From Mycolicibacterium psychrotolerans (GTDB lineage: Bacteria; Actinomycetota; Actinomycetes; Mycobacteriales; Mycobacteriaceae), in NCBI RefSeq assembly GCF_010729305.1, contig NZ_AP022574.1:5456001-5520000 (forward strand): DNA of 64,000 nt, in the 5' to 3' direction. The position numbers were made by a program, and so were the translations under genes. The notes under the pieces are model-generated. The model worked only from the letters and a program-made list of their open reading frames with translations, was not told the DNA's origin and did no database searches. Position 1 is the stretch's first letter. Every line of letters starts with the position of its first letter. Positions 25,324-33,198 of the stretch are shown here, one piece after another.

Positions 25324-26300
25324 GAGGGCTGTCCCACAACAGATTTCACTGCGGCGACGATCGTCTCGGGCTGCGGTAGCGCGGCCTGCTCGAGGTGCTT
25401 GGCGTACGGGATCGGCACCTCGGCGGAGCAGACCCGCGCGACGGGAGCGTCGAGATCGAAGAAAGCGTTCTCCATGATCTGCGCGCTCACCTCACCCGCC
25501 AGGCTGCCCGTGCGCCAGCCCTCGTCGACGACGACCGCGCGATGTGTCCGGCGGACCGACTCGACGAACGTGCCGGTGTCCAGCGGGCGCAGCGAACGCA
25601 GGTCGATCACCTCGCAGTCGATGCCGCCCAGCGAGAGTTCGTCGGCGGCATCGAGGACCTTGGGCAGGCAGCCGCCATAGGTGATCACCGTGACGTCGGA
25701 CCCGGCGCGGCGGATCGCGGCCCGCGTGAGGTCGGTCGGCGCCAGGGTCTCCACGTCGGCGGAGGCGTTGTAGAGCTGCACGTGCTCGAAGATCACCACC
25801 GGGTCGGGGTCGGCGAGCGCAGAGCCGAGCATGCCGTAGGCATCCTCGACCGTCGCCGGGGCCACCACCTTGATGCCAGGGATGTGCGCGAACCAGCACT
25901 CCAGACTGTGCGAATGCTGCGCGGCGAGTTGGCGTCCCGCGCCGGTGGCCATCCGGACCACCAGCGGCACCGAGAACTGACCCCCCGACATGTGGCGCAG
26001 TGCCGCAGCGGTGTTCACGATCTGGTCGAGCGCGAGCAGGCTGAAGTTGACGGTCATCACCTCGACGATGGGCCGCAGCCCGCCCAGCGCGGCGCCGATG
26101 CCGATACCGACGAAGCCGAGTTCCGACAGCGGGGTGTCACGGATGCGGTCCGGGCCGAACTCGGCCAGCAGCCCTTTGGACGCGGCGTATGTTCCGCCGT
26201 ACGCGCCCACGTCCTCCCCCATCAACAGCACCCGCTCGTCGGCGGTCATCGCGTCGCGGATCGCGTCGTGCACCGCGGTCCGGTAGCTCGTCTTGGTCAT
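25320..26300 (-). CDS. 2-oxoacid dehydrogenase E1 component, beta subunit
   Basis: 326 residues of the transketolase-like beta subunit. Recognised by VLLMGEDVGAYGG, DTPLSELGFVGIGIGAAL, HSLECWFAHIPG and the C-terminal domain with SLRPLDTGTFVESV. With the alpha subunit it decarboxylates a 2-oxoacid and acylates the lipoyl group of E2. Pyruvate is the likeliest substrate for this family, but branched-chain acids or acetoin cannot be excluded from sequence alone. Start and stop overlap the neighbours by 4 bases each, showing tight coupling with E1 alpha and E2. Confidence 0.95.
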   Translation of the reverse strand: MTKTSYRTAVHDAIRDAMTADERVLLMGEDVGAYGGTYAASKGLLAEFGPDRIRDTPLSELGFVGIGIGAALGGLRPIVEVMTVNFSLLALDQIVNTAAALRHMSGGQFSVPLVVRMATGAGRQLAAQHSHSLECWFAHIPGIKVVAPATVEDAYGMLGSALADPDPVVIFEHVQLYNASADVETLAPTDLTRAAIRRAGSDVTVITYGGCLPKVLDAADELSLGGIDCEVIDLRSLRPLDTGTFVESVRRTHRAVVVDEGWRTGSLAGEVSAQIMENAFFDLDAPVARVCSAEVPIPYAKHLEQAALPQPETIVAAVKSVVGQPS

Positions 26301-27271
26301 CGGAGGGCCTCCGCCGGGGTCAGGACATCACGGGTGAGATCTTCGACCGGTTCCCACGTACCGGCCTCCGCGTAGGCCACAGCGCCGGCCACTTCGTCCT
26401 CGGCGGCCGCACGGATGTCGGCCACGTCGTCGTCGCTGAGCGCACCTGCTGCGATGCACCGTTCGGTGAAAACACGGATAGGATCCCGCTCCTTGGCGTG
26501 CTCGACTTCCTCCTTCGAGCGGTACAGCTCGGGATCGAACATCGAATGCGGCCGGAACCGGTAGGTGCGGAACTCCAGGAAGAACGGACCGCCCCCGCTG
26601 CGTACGTGGTACGCCCCTTCCTCGGCGGCAGCCCGACAGGCCAGCACGTCCATGCCGTCGGCGGCCAGCGCCGGGATGCGGTAGGACGCCGCCTTCTCGG
26701 TCATGTCGGTCTGCGCCTGCTCGTGTGCGAGTTCGGTCCCCATCGCGTAGAAGTTGTTCTCGCAGCAGAACAGCACCGGCAATCGCCACAGCGCCGCCAG
26801 GTTCATCGACTCGTGGAAGGCTCCCTCGGCAACCGCGCCTTCGCCGAAATAGCATGCGGTGACCCGGGATCGGCCCAGCTGCGCGTCGGCCAGCGCCAGA
26901 CCCACCGCCAGCGGCAGCCCGCCTGCGACGATGGCGTTGCCGCCGTAGAATCGGGTCCGCGCGTCGAACAGGTGCATCGAGCCGCCCCGGCCGCGCGAGC
27001 AGCCTTCCTGCTTGCCGAACATCTCGGCCATGATGTTGGTCATCGGGATGCCCCGCAGCAGCGCGTGGGCGTGGTCGCGGTAGGTGGCCACCACCGCGTC
27101 CCCGTCCTCCAGTGCGCGCAGCGACCCGGCGGCGACCGCCTCCTCACCGACGTACAGGTGCAGGAAGCCGCGGATCTTGGCCGCGCTGTAGAGCTCGGCG
27201 CACTTCTCCTCCATCAGCCGCACTCGCACCATGTCGGACAGCAGCAGGGTCGCGACATCGTGGTCGATCAT
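26297..27271 (-). CDS. 2-oxoacid dehydrogenase E1 component, alpha subunit
   Basis: 324 residues. ThDP binding is marked by GEGAVAEGAFHESMNLA followed by CCENNFYAMGT; the loop YRFRPHSMFDPELYR is the phosphorylation-loop equivalent; RDHAHALLRG and SRGRGGSMH flank the active site as in pyruvate or acetoin dehydrogenases. It binds thiamine diphosphate and catalyses decarboxylation with the beta subunit. It overlaps the upstream ligase gene by 4 bases. Confidence 0.95.
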   Translation of the reverse strand: MIDHDVATLLLSDMVRVRLMEEKCAELYSAAKIRGFLHLYVGEEAVAAGSLRALEDGDAVVATYRDHAHALLRGIPMTNIMAEMFGKQEGCSRGRGGSMHLFDARTRFYGGNAIVAGGLPLAVGLALADAQLGRSRVTACYFGEGAVAEGAFHESMNLAALWRLPVLFCCENNFYAMGTELAHEQAQTDMTEKAASYRIPALAADGMDVLACRAAAEEGAYHVRSGGGPFFLEFRTYRFRPHSMFDPELYRSKEEVEHAKERDPIRVFTERCIAAGALSDDDVADIRAAAEDEVAGAVAYAEAGTWEPVEDLTRDVLTPAEALR

Positions 27272-29070
27272 GAGGCGGTCTCCATCGTCCCCGTCGTTTC
27301 CATGGTTGACGTGTCACCCTCGGGCAGACCGAGTTCGCGCGCTTTGAGCAGCCGCCTCATGATCTTTCCGCTGCGGGTGTGCGGCAGCGAGTCGGTGAAC
27401 TCGATCACCTTGGGCGCCACCGCGGCTCCGAGTCGCTTACGCGCGTGCGCCATCAGCGAGCGCATCGTGTCGTCGTCGGCGGGGTAGCCGTCCTTGAGCG
27501 CGACGAACGCCTTGACCACCTCACCGACTGTGGGGTCGGGCACCCCGATCACCGCCGCCTCGGCGACCGCCGGATGGTCGGTGAGAGCGTTCTCCACCTC
27601 GAACGGGCCGATCAGATGGCCTGCGGACTTGATCACGTCGTCGGCGCGCCCGACGAACCAGAAGTATCCGTCGGCATCGCGCTTTACCAGGTCACCGGTC
27701 AGGTACAGACCGTCGGCGAAGCTGTTGCGGTACCGCTCTTCGGCATGCAGATAGGTCCGGAACATCGAAGGCCACCCAGGCGTGAGCGCGAGCTCGCCCT
27801 CGATATCGGGTTCGTCGATGACCGACACCGTGCCGTCGTCGTGCCGGCGCACCACACAGGCGGTGACCCCGGGCAGCGGCCGCCCCATGGAACCGGGCTT
27901 GATGTCGAACGCAGGCGTGTTGGCGATCATGATTCCGCCGGTCTCCGTCTGCCACCAGTTGTCGTGGATCGGCAGACCCAGCACCCGTTTGCCCCACCAC
28001 ACCGCCTCGGCGTTCAGCGGCTCGCCCACGCTGGCCACGAAACGCAAACTGGGAAAACGGAACTGGGACGCAAGCTCCGGCCCCGCCTTGATGAGCATCC
28101 GGATGGCCGTCGGCGCGGTGTACCAGACCGTCACGCCCTGACTGGCCAAAATGCGGTACCAGCGCTCGGCATCGAAGTCCGCTTCGTCGACGATCGACGT
28201 AACGCCGTGCAGCAGCGGCGCGATCACCCCGTAGGACATCCCGGTGACCCATCCGGGATCGGCTGTGCACCAGTAGATGTCGTCGGCGTGCAGGTCCAGG
28301 GCGTACAGGCCTGTCACGTAGTGCATCGTGACGGCGCCGTGCACGTGCAGCGCTCCCTTCGGAGTTCCGGTGGTCCCGCTGGTGAAATGCAGGAGGGCCG
28401 GGTCGTCGGGTGTGGTGTGGGTGATCGGCGCCTCATCGGAAGCGGCAGCCATGCACCGCCAGAACCCCAGCGTGCCGGGCTCGTCGCCGTCTGCGGCGCC
28501 GTCGTCGATGAGAAGCACGTGTTTGAGCGACGGAAGCTGGTCCCGGACCTTGGCCACCTTGCGCACGTAGTGCGCCCGGGTGGTCACCAGCACCTCGGCC
28601 TCCCCGAGGGAGAGCCGAGTGGCGATCGGTTCGGGCCCGAACGCGGAGAACAGTGGGGAGACGACGCTGCCGTTGCGCAGCGCACCCATGATCGTCACGT
28701 AGAGCTCCGGGCACCGACTCATCATCGTGAACACCCGGTCGCCCTTACCCACGCCCAGCTCCCGCAGCACGTTGGTGAAACACCGTGCGAGCCGCGCCAG
28801 TTCGGCGTAGCTCAGATCGCGGGTGGCAAGGTCTCCGTCCCAACCGTCGGCGGTGACGAACCGCAGTGCGGTGTGTGAGGCCATCGGCCCGTGGGCGTGC
28901 CGGTCGAGCGCCGCGTACGCGATGTTGCACCCGCCGTCGGGCATTCCGGCACACACCCGCGGGGCTGCGGCCCAGCTGAACGTGGCGCGCGTGCCGTCGT
29001 AGTCGGTGAAGTTCGGGTGAACCCGCCAGTCGTCGGCCGTCTTGCGGATCAGTGACGTCGCGGCGGTCAT
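27268..29070 (-). CDS. AMP-forming acyl-CoA (acetyl-CoA-like) synthetase
   Basis: 600 residues from ATG 29070; the ORF reads further upstream to 29412 but that part lies over another gene and is rejected. ANL-family motifs: LLHFTSGTTGTPKGALHVHG (P-loop), NWWQTETGG (A5), YLTGDLVKRDADGYFWFVGR (A7/A8) and the catalytic lysine in TRSGKIMRR. It activates a carboxylate to acyl-AMP, then acyl-CoA. The WWQTETG form is typical of acetate/propionate enzymes. The start overlaps the preceding small gene by ATGA. It is part of a five-enzyme operon behind a strong DosR-like box, so acetate handling in hypoxia is plausible; reverse running to yield ATP is speculation. Confidence 0.92.
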   Translation of the reverse strand: MTAATSLIRKTADDWRVHPNFTDYDGTRATFSWAAAPRVCAGMPDGGCNIAYAALDRHAHGPMASHTALRFVTADGWDGDLATRDLSYAELARLARCFTNVLRELGVGKGDRVFTMMSRCPELYVTIMGALRNGSVVSPLFSAFGPEPIATRLSLGEAEVLVTTRAHYVRKVAKVRDQLPSLKHVLLIDDGAADGDEPGTLGFWRCMAAASDEAPITHTTPDDPALLHFTSGTTGTPKGALHVHGAVTMHYVTGLYALDLHADDIYWCTADPGWVTGMSYGVIAPLLHGVTSIVDEADFDAERWYRILASQGVTVWYTAPTAIRMLIKAGPELASQFRFPSLRFVASVGEPLNAEAVWWGKRVLGLPIHDNWWQTETGGIMIANTPAFDIKPGSMGRPLPGVTACVVRRHDDGTVSVIDEPDIEGELALTPGWPSMFRTYLHAEERYRNSFADGLYLTGDLVKRDADGYFWFVGRADDVIKSAGHLIGPFEVENALTDHPAVAEAAVIGVPDPTVGEVVKAFVALKDGYPADDDTMRSLMAHARKRLGAAVAPKVIEFTDSLPHTRSGKIMRRLLKARELGLPEGDTSTMETTGTMETAS

Positions 29071-29327
29071 TGCCGGCGCGCCGTCACGGGAAGCGTGCCG
29101 GTGCGGATGGCCACCGAGATGTTGTCCATGACGCGGTCGAGCAGGTCCCCGTAGGCCGACCCGTCGTCGTGCAGCGCGCGGTATCCGCGGTGGCGCAGGA
29201 ACGCGTCGAGCCGGCGGTCCAGCGGCCAATCCGCGTAGGTCCGGCCGGCGAACTCGGACGAGAGGAACTCCCAGGCGATGTCGTCGAGTGCGGCCGCGGG
29301 CGTGTCGAGGGGTTCCGTCGGTGTCAT
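29067..29327 (-). CDS. Small conserved-looking protein heading the ligase/E1/E2 operon
   Basis: 86 residues from ATG 29327, with GAAAGGACC 5 bases upstream; an in-frame start 14 codons earlier has no such site. The protein is acidic and helical, with WEFLSSEFAGRTYADWPLDRR and FLRHRGYRALHDDG; no domain is recognised. It overlaps the acyl-CoA synthetase start by 4 bases, hence translational coupling. A role as a small subunit or regulator of the ligase is possible but unproven. Confidence 0.75.
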   Translation of the reverse strand: MTPTEPLDTPAAALDDIAWEFLSSEFAGRTYADWPLDRRLDAFLRHRGYRALHDDGSAYGDLLDRVMDNISVAIRTGTLPVTARRQ

Positions 29328-29410
29328 GGCAGGTCCTTTCGGCAGGCGTTCGAGCCCATCGTTTGCCACCGCCCATGCCGGAAATAGAGACCAAGGTCAC
29401 ACAGTCGCTC

Positions 29411-29453
29411 AAAGGGGCCCTAAGTCCCCGACGCCTCGGTCCGCTCGGCCCTG
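29411..29453. promoter_or_regulatory. DosR box (strong) plus second weaker site between divergent operons
   Basis: GGGCCCTAAGTCCC (29416-29429 core) agrees with GGGACT(A/T)(A/T)AGTCCC at 12 of 14 positions. A weaker site, GGTCCGCTCGGCCCT, follows at 29438-29452; DosR promoters often carry paired boxes. It lies about 70 bases before the nitroreductase ATG on the plus strand and 84 bases before the small gene heading the ligase/E1/E2 operon on the minus strand, so both may be DevR targets. Confidence 0.7.
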
Positions 29454-29486
29454 TATCGAGGCCTATCGGACCCGCAGCATGGGTCC

Positions 29487-29915
29487 ATGCCTGCCATCAC
29501 CGAGCCCGCCCGCGACGCGATACGGCAATTCAACAAATATGTGCTGAATCCGGCGATGCTGTTGGTGGCGGGCCGCAGGCACTGGTACGCGGCGGTGATC
29601 CACCACACCGGACGCCGCACCGGTCGGTCGTACACAACGCCGGTGGTGGCCGAGCGCACCCCCGGCGGCGTCATCATCCCGCTGCCGTACGGCACAGGGG
29701 TGGACTGGTTGCGTAACGCCAGGGCGGCCGGCCGGGCGACCATGACCGTCCACGGGGAGTCCTTCGACGTCGTCGACCCGAAATTGATCGACGCGGCAAC
29801 CGCGTCCACGCAGCTGTCGGCGCGTCGGCGGCGCGCTTTTCAACGCTTCGGCATCGATCACTTCGCCGCGTTCACCGCGGCGACCCATACAGATGAGGAC
29901 AACCATGAGCACTGA
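29487..29915 (+). CDS. Deazaflavin (F420)-dependent nitroreductase family protein
   Basis: 142 residues of the DUF385/Ddn split-barrel family. Signature stretches are NPAMLLVAGRRHWYAAVIHHTGRR split around HTGRRTGRSYTTPVV, IPLPYGTGVDWLRN and GRATMTVHG. Family members use F420H2 to reduce quinones or nitro compounds in the mycobacterial membrane; some are DosR-regulated. The DosR-like box at 29411 lies just upstream. The stop overlaps the next gene by 11 bases. Confidence 0.9.
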   Translation: MPAITEPARDAIRQFNKYVLNPAMLLVAGRRHWYAAVIHHTGRRTGRSYTTPVVAERTPGGVIIPLPYGTGVDWLRNARAAGRATMTVHGESFDVVDPKLIDAATASTQLSARRRRAFQRFGIDHFAAFTAATHTDEDNHEH

Positions 29916-31038
29916 GCACCTCCGCGTTCTTGCCGACGCGCCGGGCCCATTCGTGTCGCTGTATATCGACGGCACCGGGGACACCCAGAACGATGCGGCG
30001 CGGTGGAGCGCCATCCGTGAACATCTGGAGGACTGCGGCGTCACCGGGCGCACGATCGAGGCGGTCGAACGGGCGGTGTTGACGTACCAGCCCGCACCGC
30101 ATCGGCGCGGACATGCGGTCATCGCGGGCGGGGAGGGGGTGCTGGTCGACGAGCCGCTCATCCGCCCCCCGGCGGTGACCGTGTTGCGGGTCTCTGTCTA
30201 CCCCTACGTGGTGCCGCTGCTCAGCTCTGAGACGGCCCGGCCGCCGTACATCTTCGCGGCGGTAGACCACCTCGGCGCAGATCTGACGGTGCACCGCGAT
30301 CGCGCCGTCGAACACGAGACCGTGCAGTGCGGGGGCTTCCCTGTGCACAAGCCCGCCAGCGCAGGCTGGAACGGCTACGGCGACATGCAGCACAGCGCCG
30401 AGGAGGCGGTCCGGATGAACGTGCGGGCCATCGTCGACCGGATCACCAAACTGGCCGACCAATCCCATGCCGAACTCGTGTTCGTGTGCGGCGAGGTCCG
30501 GTCGCGGTCCGATGTGCTGTCAGAATTGCCGCACCGCATCGCCGCGCGAGTCGTCTCGCTGCCTGCCCACGCGGAGGGCGGCCGCGCTGACGAACGAAAG
30601 TTCGCCGTTCTGGTCGACAGCGAATTCGCCCAGCGCGGGCGCGACCGGGTCGCCATGGTCGTGGCCCGGTACCAATCGGAGACCGGGCGTCGTTCTGACC
30701 TCGCCGTCCAAGGGCTGCCCGCTGTGTGCACCGCGCTGCGCGACGGCGCCGTCGACACCCTGATCATCAGCGACCTCGGCAGCGCGACCGTCGTGTCCGG
30801 CGACGACCGGACCATGGTGGCGGCGGACGCGGACGCGCTGTCGATGTTCGGGGAGGCGCCGCGTCGGGTCGCCCTGGCCGACGAGGTCCTCCCGTTCGTC
30901 GCGATCGCCACCGACGCGTCGGTGGTCATCGCAGAGCATGAGATCGCCGTTGCCGACGGGGTCGCCGCTGTGCTGCGGTATCCGCAGACCAACGTGACCG
31001 GCGCGGCGGGATCCTCGCAGCGATCCGTGCCATCCTGA
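29905..31038 (+). CDS. Rv2629-like eRF1-domain (Vms1-like) stress protein
   Basis: 377 residues from ATG 29905. It closely follows the DosR-regulon protein Rv2629: LADAPGPFVSLYIDGTGDT near the start, VSVYPYVVPLLSS, the central VHKPASAGWNGYGDMQHSAEEA and RSRSDVLSELPHR, and the C-terminal ALRDGAVDTLIISDLG. The fold is that of archaeal/eukaryotic release factor middle and C-terminal domains, so action on ribosomes or peptidyl-tRNA is suspected; the exact role is not established. It is translated from within the nitroreductase 3' end, so the two are one unit. Confidence 0.88.
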   Translation: MSTEHLRVLADAPGPFVSLYIDGTGDTQNDAARWSAIREHLEDCGVTGRTIEAVERAVLTYQPAPHRRGHAVIAGGEGVLVDEPLIRPPAVTVLRVSVYPYVVPLLSSETARPPYIFAAVDHLGADLTVHRDRAVEHETVQCGGFPVHKPASAGWNGYGDMQHSAEEAVRMNVRAIVDRITKLADQSHAELVFVCGEVRSRSDVLSELPHRIAARVVSLPAHAEGGRADERKFAVLVDSEFAQRGRDRVAMVVARYQSETGRRSDLAVQGLPAVCTALRDGAVDTLIISDLGSATVVSGDDRTMVAADADALSMFGEAPRRVALADEVLPFVAIATDASVVIAEHEIAVADGVAAVLRYPQTNVTGAAGSSQRSVPS

Positions 31039-31046
31039 CCTGTCGC

Positions 31047-31889
31047 TCAGCTGCGGCGCGCGACGATCACCGGGGCGCGCACCTCGCGCGCCACCGCGGT
31101 GCTGACCGAACCGAGCAGAACGCCGGCCAGCGCGCCGCGGCCGTGACTGCCGACAACCACGAGTTGCGCCCGCTCGCCCTGGATCAGCAGCTGGCGGGCC
31201 GGGCTCTCGAAGCGGATCAGCCTGTGCACCGCCACGCCCCGGTGACGTTCACCCAGGGGCGCCAACGCCGTGTCGAGCCGGTATTCCGCCTCTGCCTGCA
31301 GCGCCGCCGCCTCGGCCCGGTTGGCCGACGGGCCACCGCCTCCGTCACAGACGTACAGCGCGACGACGTCCACGCCCCGCCACGACGCTTCGTCGAATGC
31401 GATCTCCGCGGCCAGCGCCGAGCAGCGTGACCCGTCGACGCCCACCAGGACCGGCTGGCGTCGGGTCCGCGCCGACACGGTGGGATCGACGTGGACCACC
31501 GCAACCGGACAGCGGGCGTGGTGCAGCACCCCCGTGCTCACCGACCCGAGCAGTCGGTGCATCCGCGTGGTGTCGCCGTGGCGCCCGAGGACGATCATCG
31601 CTGCGGTCCGCGACAGATCGGCAAGCGTCGACACCGGGTCCCCGGCGAGCCGCGAACTGCCGATCTCGATGTCCTCGCCGGCCGGTTCCGCCGAGGCGGT
31701 GGACACCGCGTCGGTGAGGATGTCGTCAGCGTCGCGGTCCGTGGCCGTGTCGCCGGCGGCGACATGCACCACGCCGAGCGCGACCCGACGCATCCGCGCC
31801 TCGGCGACGGCCCACCCGACCGCCGCCGTAGCCGACGGTGATCCGTCCGTACCGACGATCACCCCCGTAGAGCAGATCCCTTCGGACAT
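31047..31889 (-). CDS. Universal stress protein, two tandem USP domains (copy 3)
   Basis: 280 residues. Repeat 1 ends IVLGRHGDTTRMHRLLGSVST, a variant of the nucleotide loop with Arg/His in place of the usual second glycine; repeat 2 has the standard VVGSHGRGALAGVLLGSVST. The altered first loop suggests only the second domain binds ATP well. Divergent from the DUF5709 gene with a DosR-like box at 31969 between them, and convergent with the Rv2629-like gene. Confidence 0.9.
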   Translation of the reverse strand: MSEGICSTGVIVGTDGSPSATAAVGWAVAEARMRRVALGVVHVAAGDTATDRDADDILTDAVSTASAEPAGEDIEIGSSRLAGDPVSTLADLSRTAAMIVLGRHGDTTRMHRLLGSVSTGVLHHARCPVAVVHVDPTVSARTRRQPVLVGVDGSRCSALAAEIAFDEASWRGVDVVALYVCDGGGGPSANRAEAAALQAEAEYRLDTALAPLGERHRGVAVHRLIRFESPARQLLIQGERAQLVVVGSHGRGALAGVLLGSVSTAVAREVRAPVIVARRS

Positions 31890-31968
31890 GACCGTCTCCT
31901 GACGCAGTTGCTGCCAACGAGATTACGAATCAACCGCGCTTGACGCAGGAGTCAAGAGCTGGCTCAAA

Positions 31969-31986
31969 GAGTGCCGATAGTCCCTA
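31969..31986. promoter_or_regulatory. DosR-like box between USP copy 3 and DUF5709 gene
   Basis: GTGCCGATAGTCCC (31971-31984) matches the DosR core at 11 of 14 positions with the AGTCCC half complete. It lies 82 bases upstream of the USP start on the minus strand and about 112 bases before the DUF5709 ATG. Confidence 0.6.
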
Positions 31987-32096
31987 TCTCAGGGCGGATC
32001 ACACGGCCACAGTGGATGCATGACGCTGACACAACGTCGTGCCGAGGACGTCGCGGTCCACGCCACCGGCGCGCATAGCGGGACAGGAAGAAAGTC

Positions 32097-32567
32097 ATGA
32101 ACGCCAGGAACTACGCGACCGGACCCGCGCCCGGTGAGTACAGCATCGATCCGGAGAATCAACTCGAGCCGGAGGACACGCTGATTGACCGGGGTGGCGC
32201 CGATCTCCTCGACGAGGGTTACTCACCGCCCGAACAGCCCTATGCTCCAGGAGCTTTCGGCCCCTTCGAGACGCTCGAACAACGACTCGCCGAGGAGGAA
32301 CCGGACCCGGCGGCACGGGTGAACGTCTTGATCGACGACGCCGAACAGCAGCTCTCGGACGAGTCCGAACGCGCCGATGAGTTCCCGCGCCGCGACGAGG
32401 TGGGCCGCAGACGGGCAGGCCGGCTGCTGGCGCCGGACCGAGGTTTCGGGGAGGACGACGACGCGGAGCTGGTGGCCGAGGACGTCGGCCTCGACGGCGG
32501 TGCCGCGTCGGCCGAGGAGGCCGCGGTGCACCTCATCGACGACGATGCGGACAGCTCATGGCGGTGA
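32097..32567 (+). CDS. DUF5709 domain protein
   Basis: 156 residues, very acidic and probably largely unfolded. Recognised by EDTLIDRGGADLLDEGYSPPE, ETLEQRLAEEEPD and the C-terminal AEDVGLDGGAASAEEAAVH, the DUF5709 signature in actinobacteria. Function unknown. AGGAAGAAAG precedes the ATG. Its last 10 bases overlap the ANTAR-like gene, suggesting co-translation. The upstream box indicates hypoxic expression. Confidence 0.85.
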   Translation: MNARNYATGPAPGEYSIDPENQLEPEDTLIDRGGADLLDEGYSPPEQPYAPGAFGPFETLEQRLAEEEPDPAARVNVLIDDAEQQLSDESERADEFPRRDEVGRRRAGRLLAPDRGFGEDDDAELVAEDVGLDGGAASAEEAAVHLIDDDADSSWR

Positions 32568-32836
32568 TTCCGACGCGTCGCGACGGGCGCCGCACCCTCT
32601 GCGCGGCCGAGGGCGTGTTGGCGGTCCTGCGGCACTGCAGTCTCGACGACGCTTTCGCCGACATCGTGCGTACCGCGCAGCGCCACAACGTCGCCCCGTT
32701 ACGGCTGGCTGAGGCCCTCCTCGCCGCGATCCAGTGCGATACCGTCGCCGACACCGATCACGCGGCGATGAGCGTGGTCGAGCAGACGTGGGGCGAGCTC
32801 CTTCGAACCGCCCGGCTACTCGCCCCGTGTCTATAG
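32558..32836 (+). CDS. Small ANTAR-domain-like protein
   Basis: 92 residues. The core AEGVLAVLRHCSLDDAFADI followed by LRLAEALLAA follows the three-helix ANTAR pattern (xxGxLmxxxgxsxxeAfxxL), though it lacks some conserved residues. ANTAR domains bind tandem RNA hairpins to prevent termination; stand-alone ones are rare. It overlaps the DUF5709 gene by 10 bases. An RNA-binding role is an inference from fold only. Confidence 0.6.
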   Translation: MAVIPTRRDGRRTLCAAEGVLAVLRHCSLDDAFADIVRTAQRHNVAPLRLAEALLAAIQCDTVADTDHAAMSVVEQTWGELLRTARLLAPCL

Positions 32837-32844
32837 ACAGCACC

Positions 32845-32885
32845 GAAGGACCAAAGCACTCACCGATAGGGCTATTTCGGCCTTA
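32845..32885 (+). promoter_or_regulatory. DosR-like sites upstream of small gene at 32941
   Basis: Two imperfect sites: AGGACCAAAGCACT (about 32847-32860) and the near-palindrome TAGGGCTATTTCGGCCTTA (32867-32885). Each agrees with only part of the DosR core, the second having one extra central base. Their pairing and position 56-95 bases before the ATG make them plausible. Confidence 0.4.
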
Positions 32886-32940
32886 ACGTGGGCGCCGGCC
32901 CGGTGGTGTGATCGAAGAATCGCACCGAGGGGAGCCGACG

Positions 32941-33195
32941 ATGAGGACTATGAGCCGACTGGCCCGCCACCCGCACCCCGCCTGCCCGACCTATGTGCTG
33001 ACCGACCGGCTGCACCGCGAACGCACCGTGTGCGTGACCGCCGAGGAGATCACCGACACTGTGTCTACGTGGCTTGCCACGCTGGGTGTGCAGACTCCCC
33101 TGGTGGACGAGCTCTGTCGGATGATCCGCGACGGCGCCTGGGCACAAGCCCACGCGATCGCCGACATGCTGTCGGTCGACGTCACGGTGGCCTGA
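32941..33195 (+). CDS. Small hypothetical protein, likely in DosR regulon
   Basis: 84 residues from ATG 32941, with GAGGGGAGCC 5 bases upstream; an in-frame start at 32908 lacks a ribosome site. Sequence features are LARHPHPACPTYVLTDR, CVTAEEITDTVSTWLA and ELCRMIRDGAWAQAHAIADML. It has three Cys and a basic N-terminus. No family is recognised. It ends 3 bases from the convergent SRPBCC gene. Confidence 0.65.
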   Translation: MRTMSRLARHPHPACPTYVLTDRLHRERTVCVTAEEITDTVSTWLATLGVQTPLVDELCRMIRDGAWAQAHAIADMLSVDVTVA

Positions 33196-33198
33196 CGG

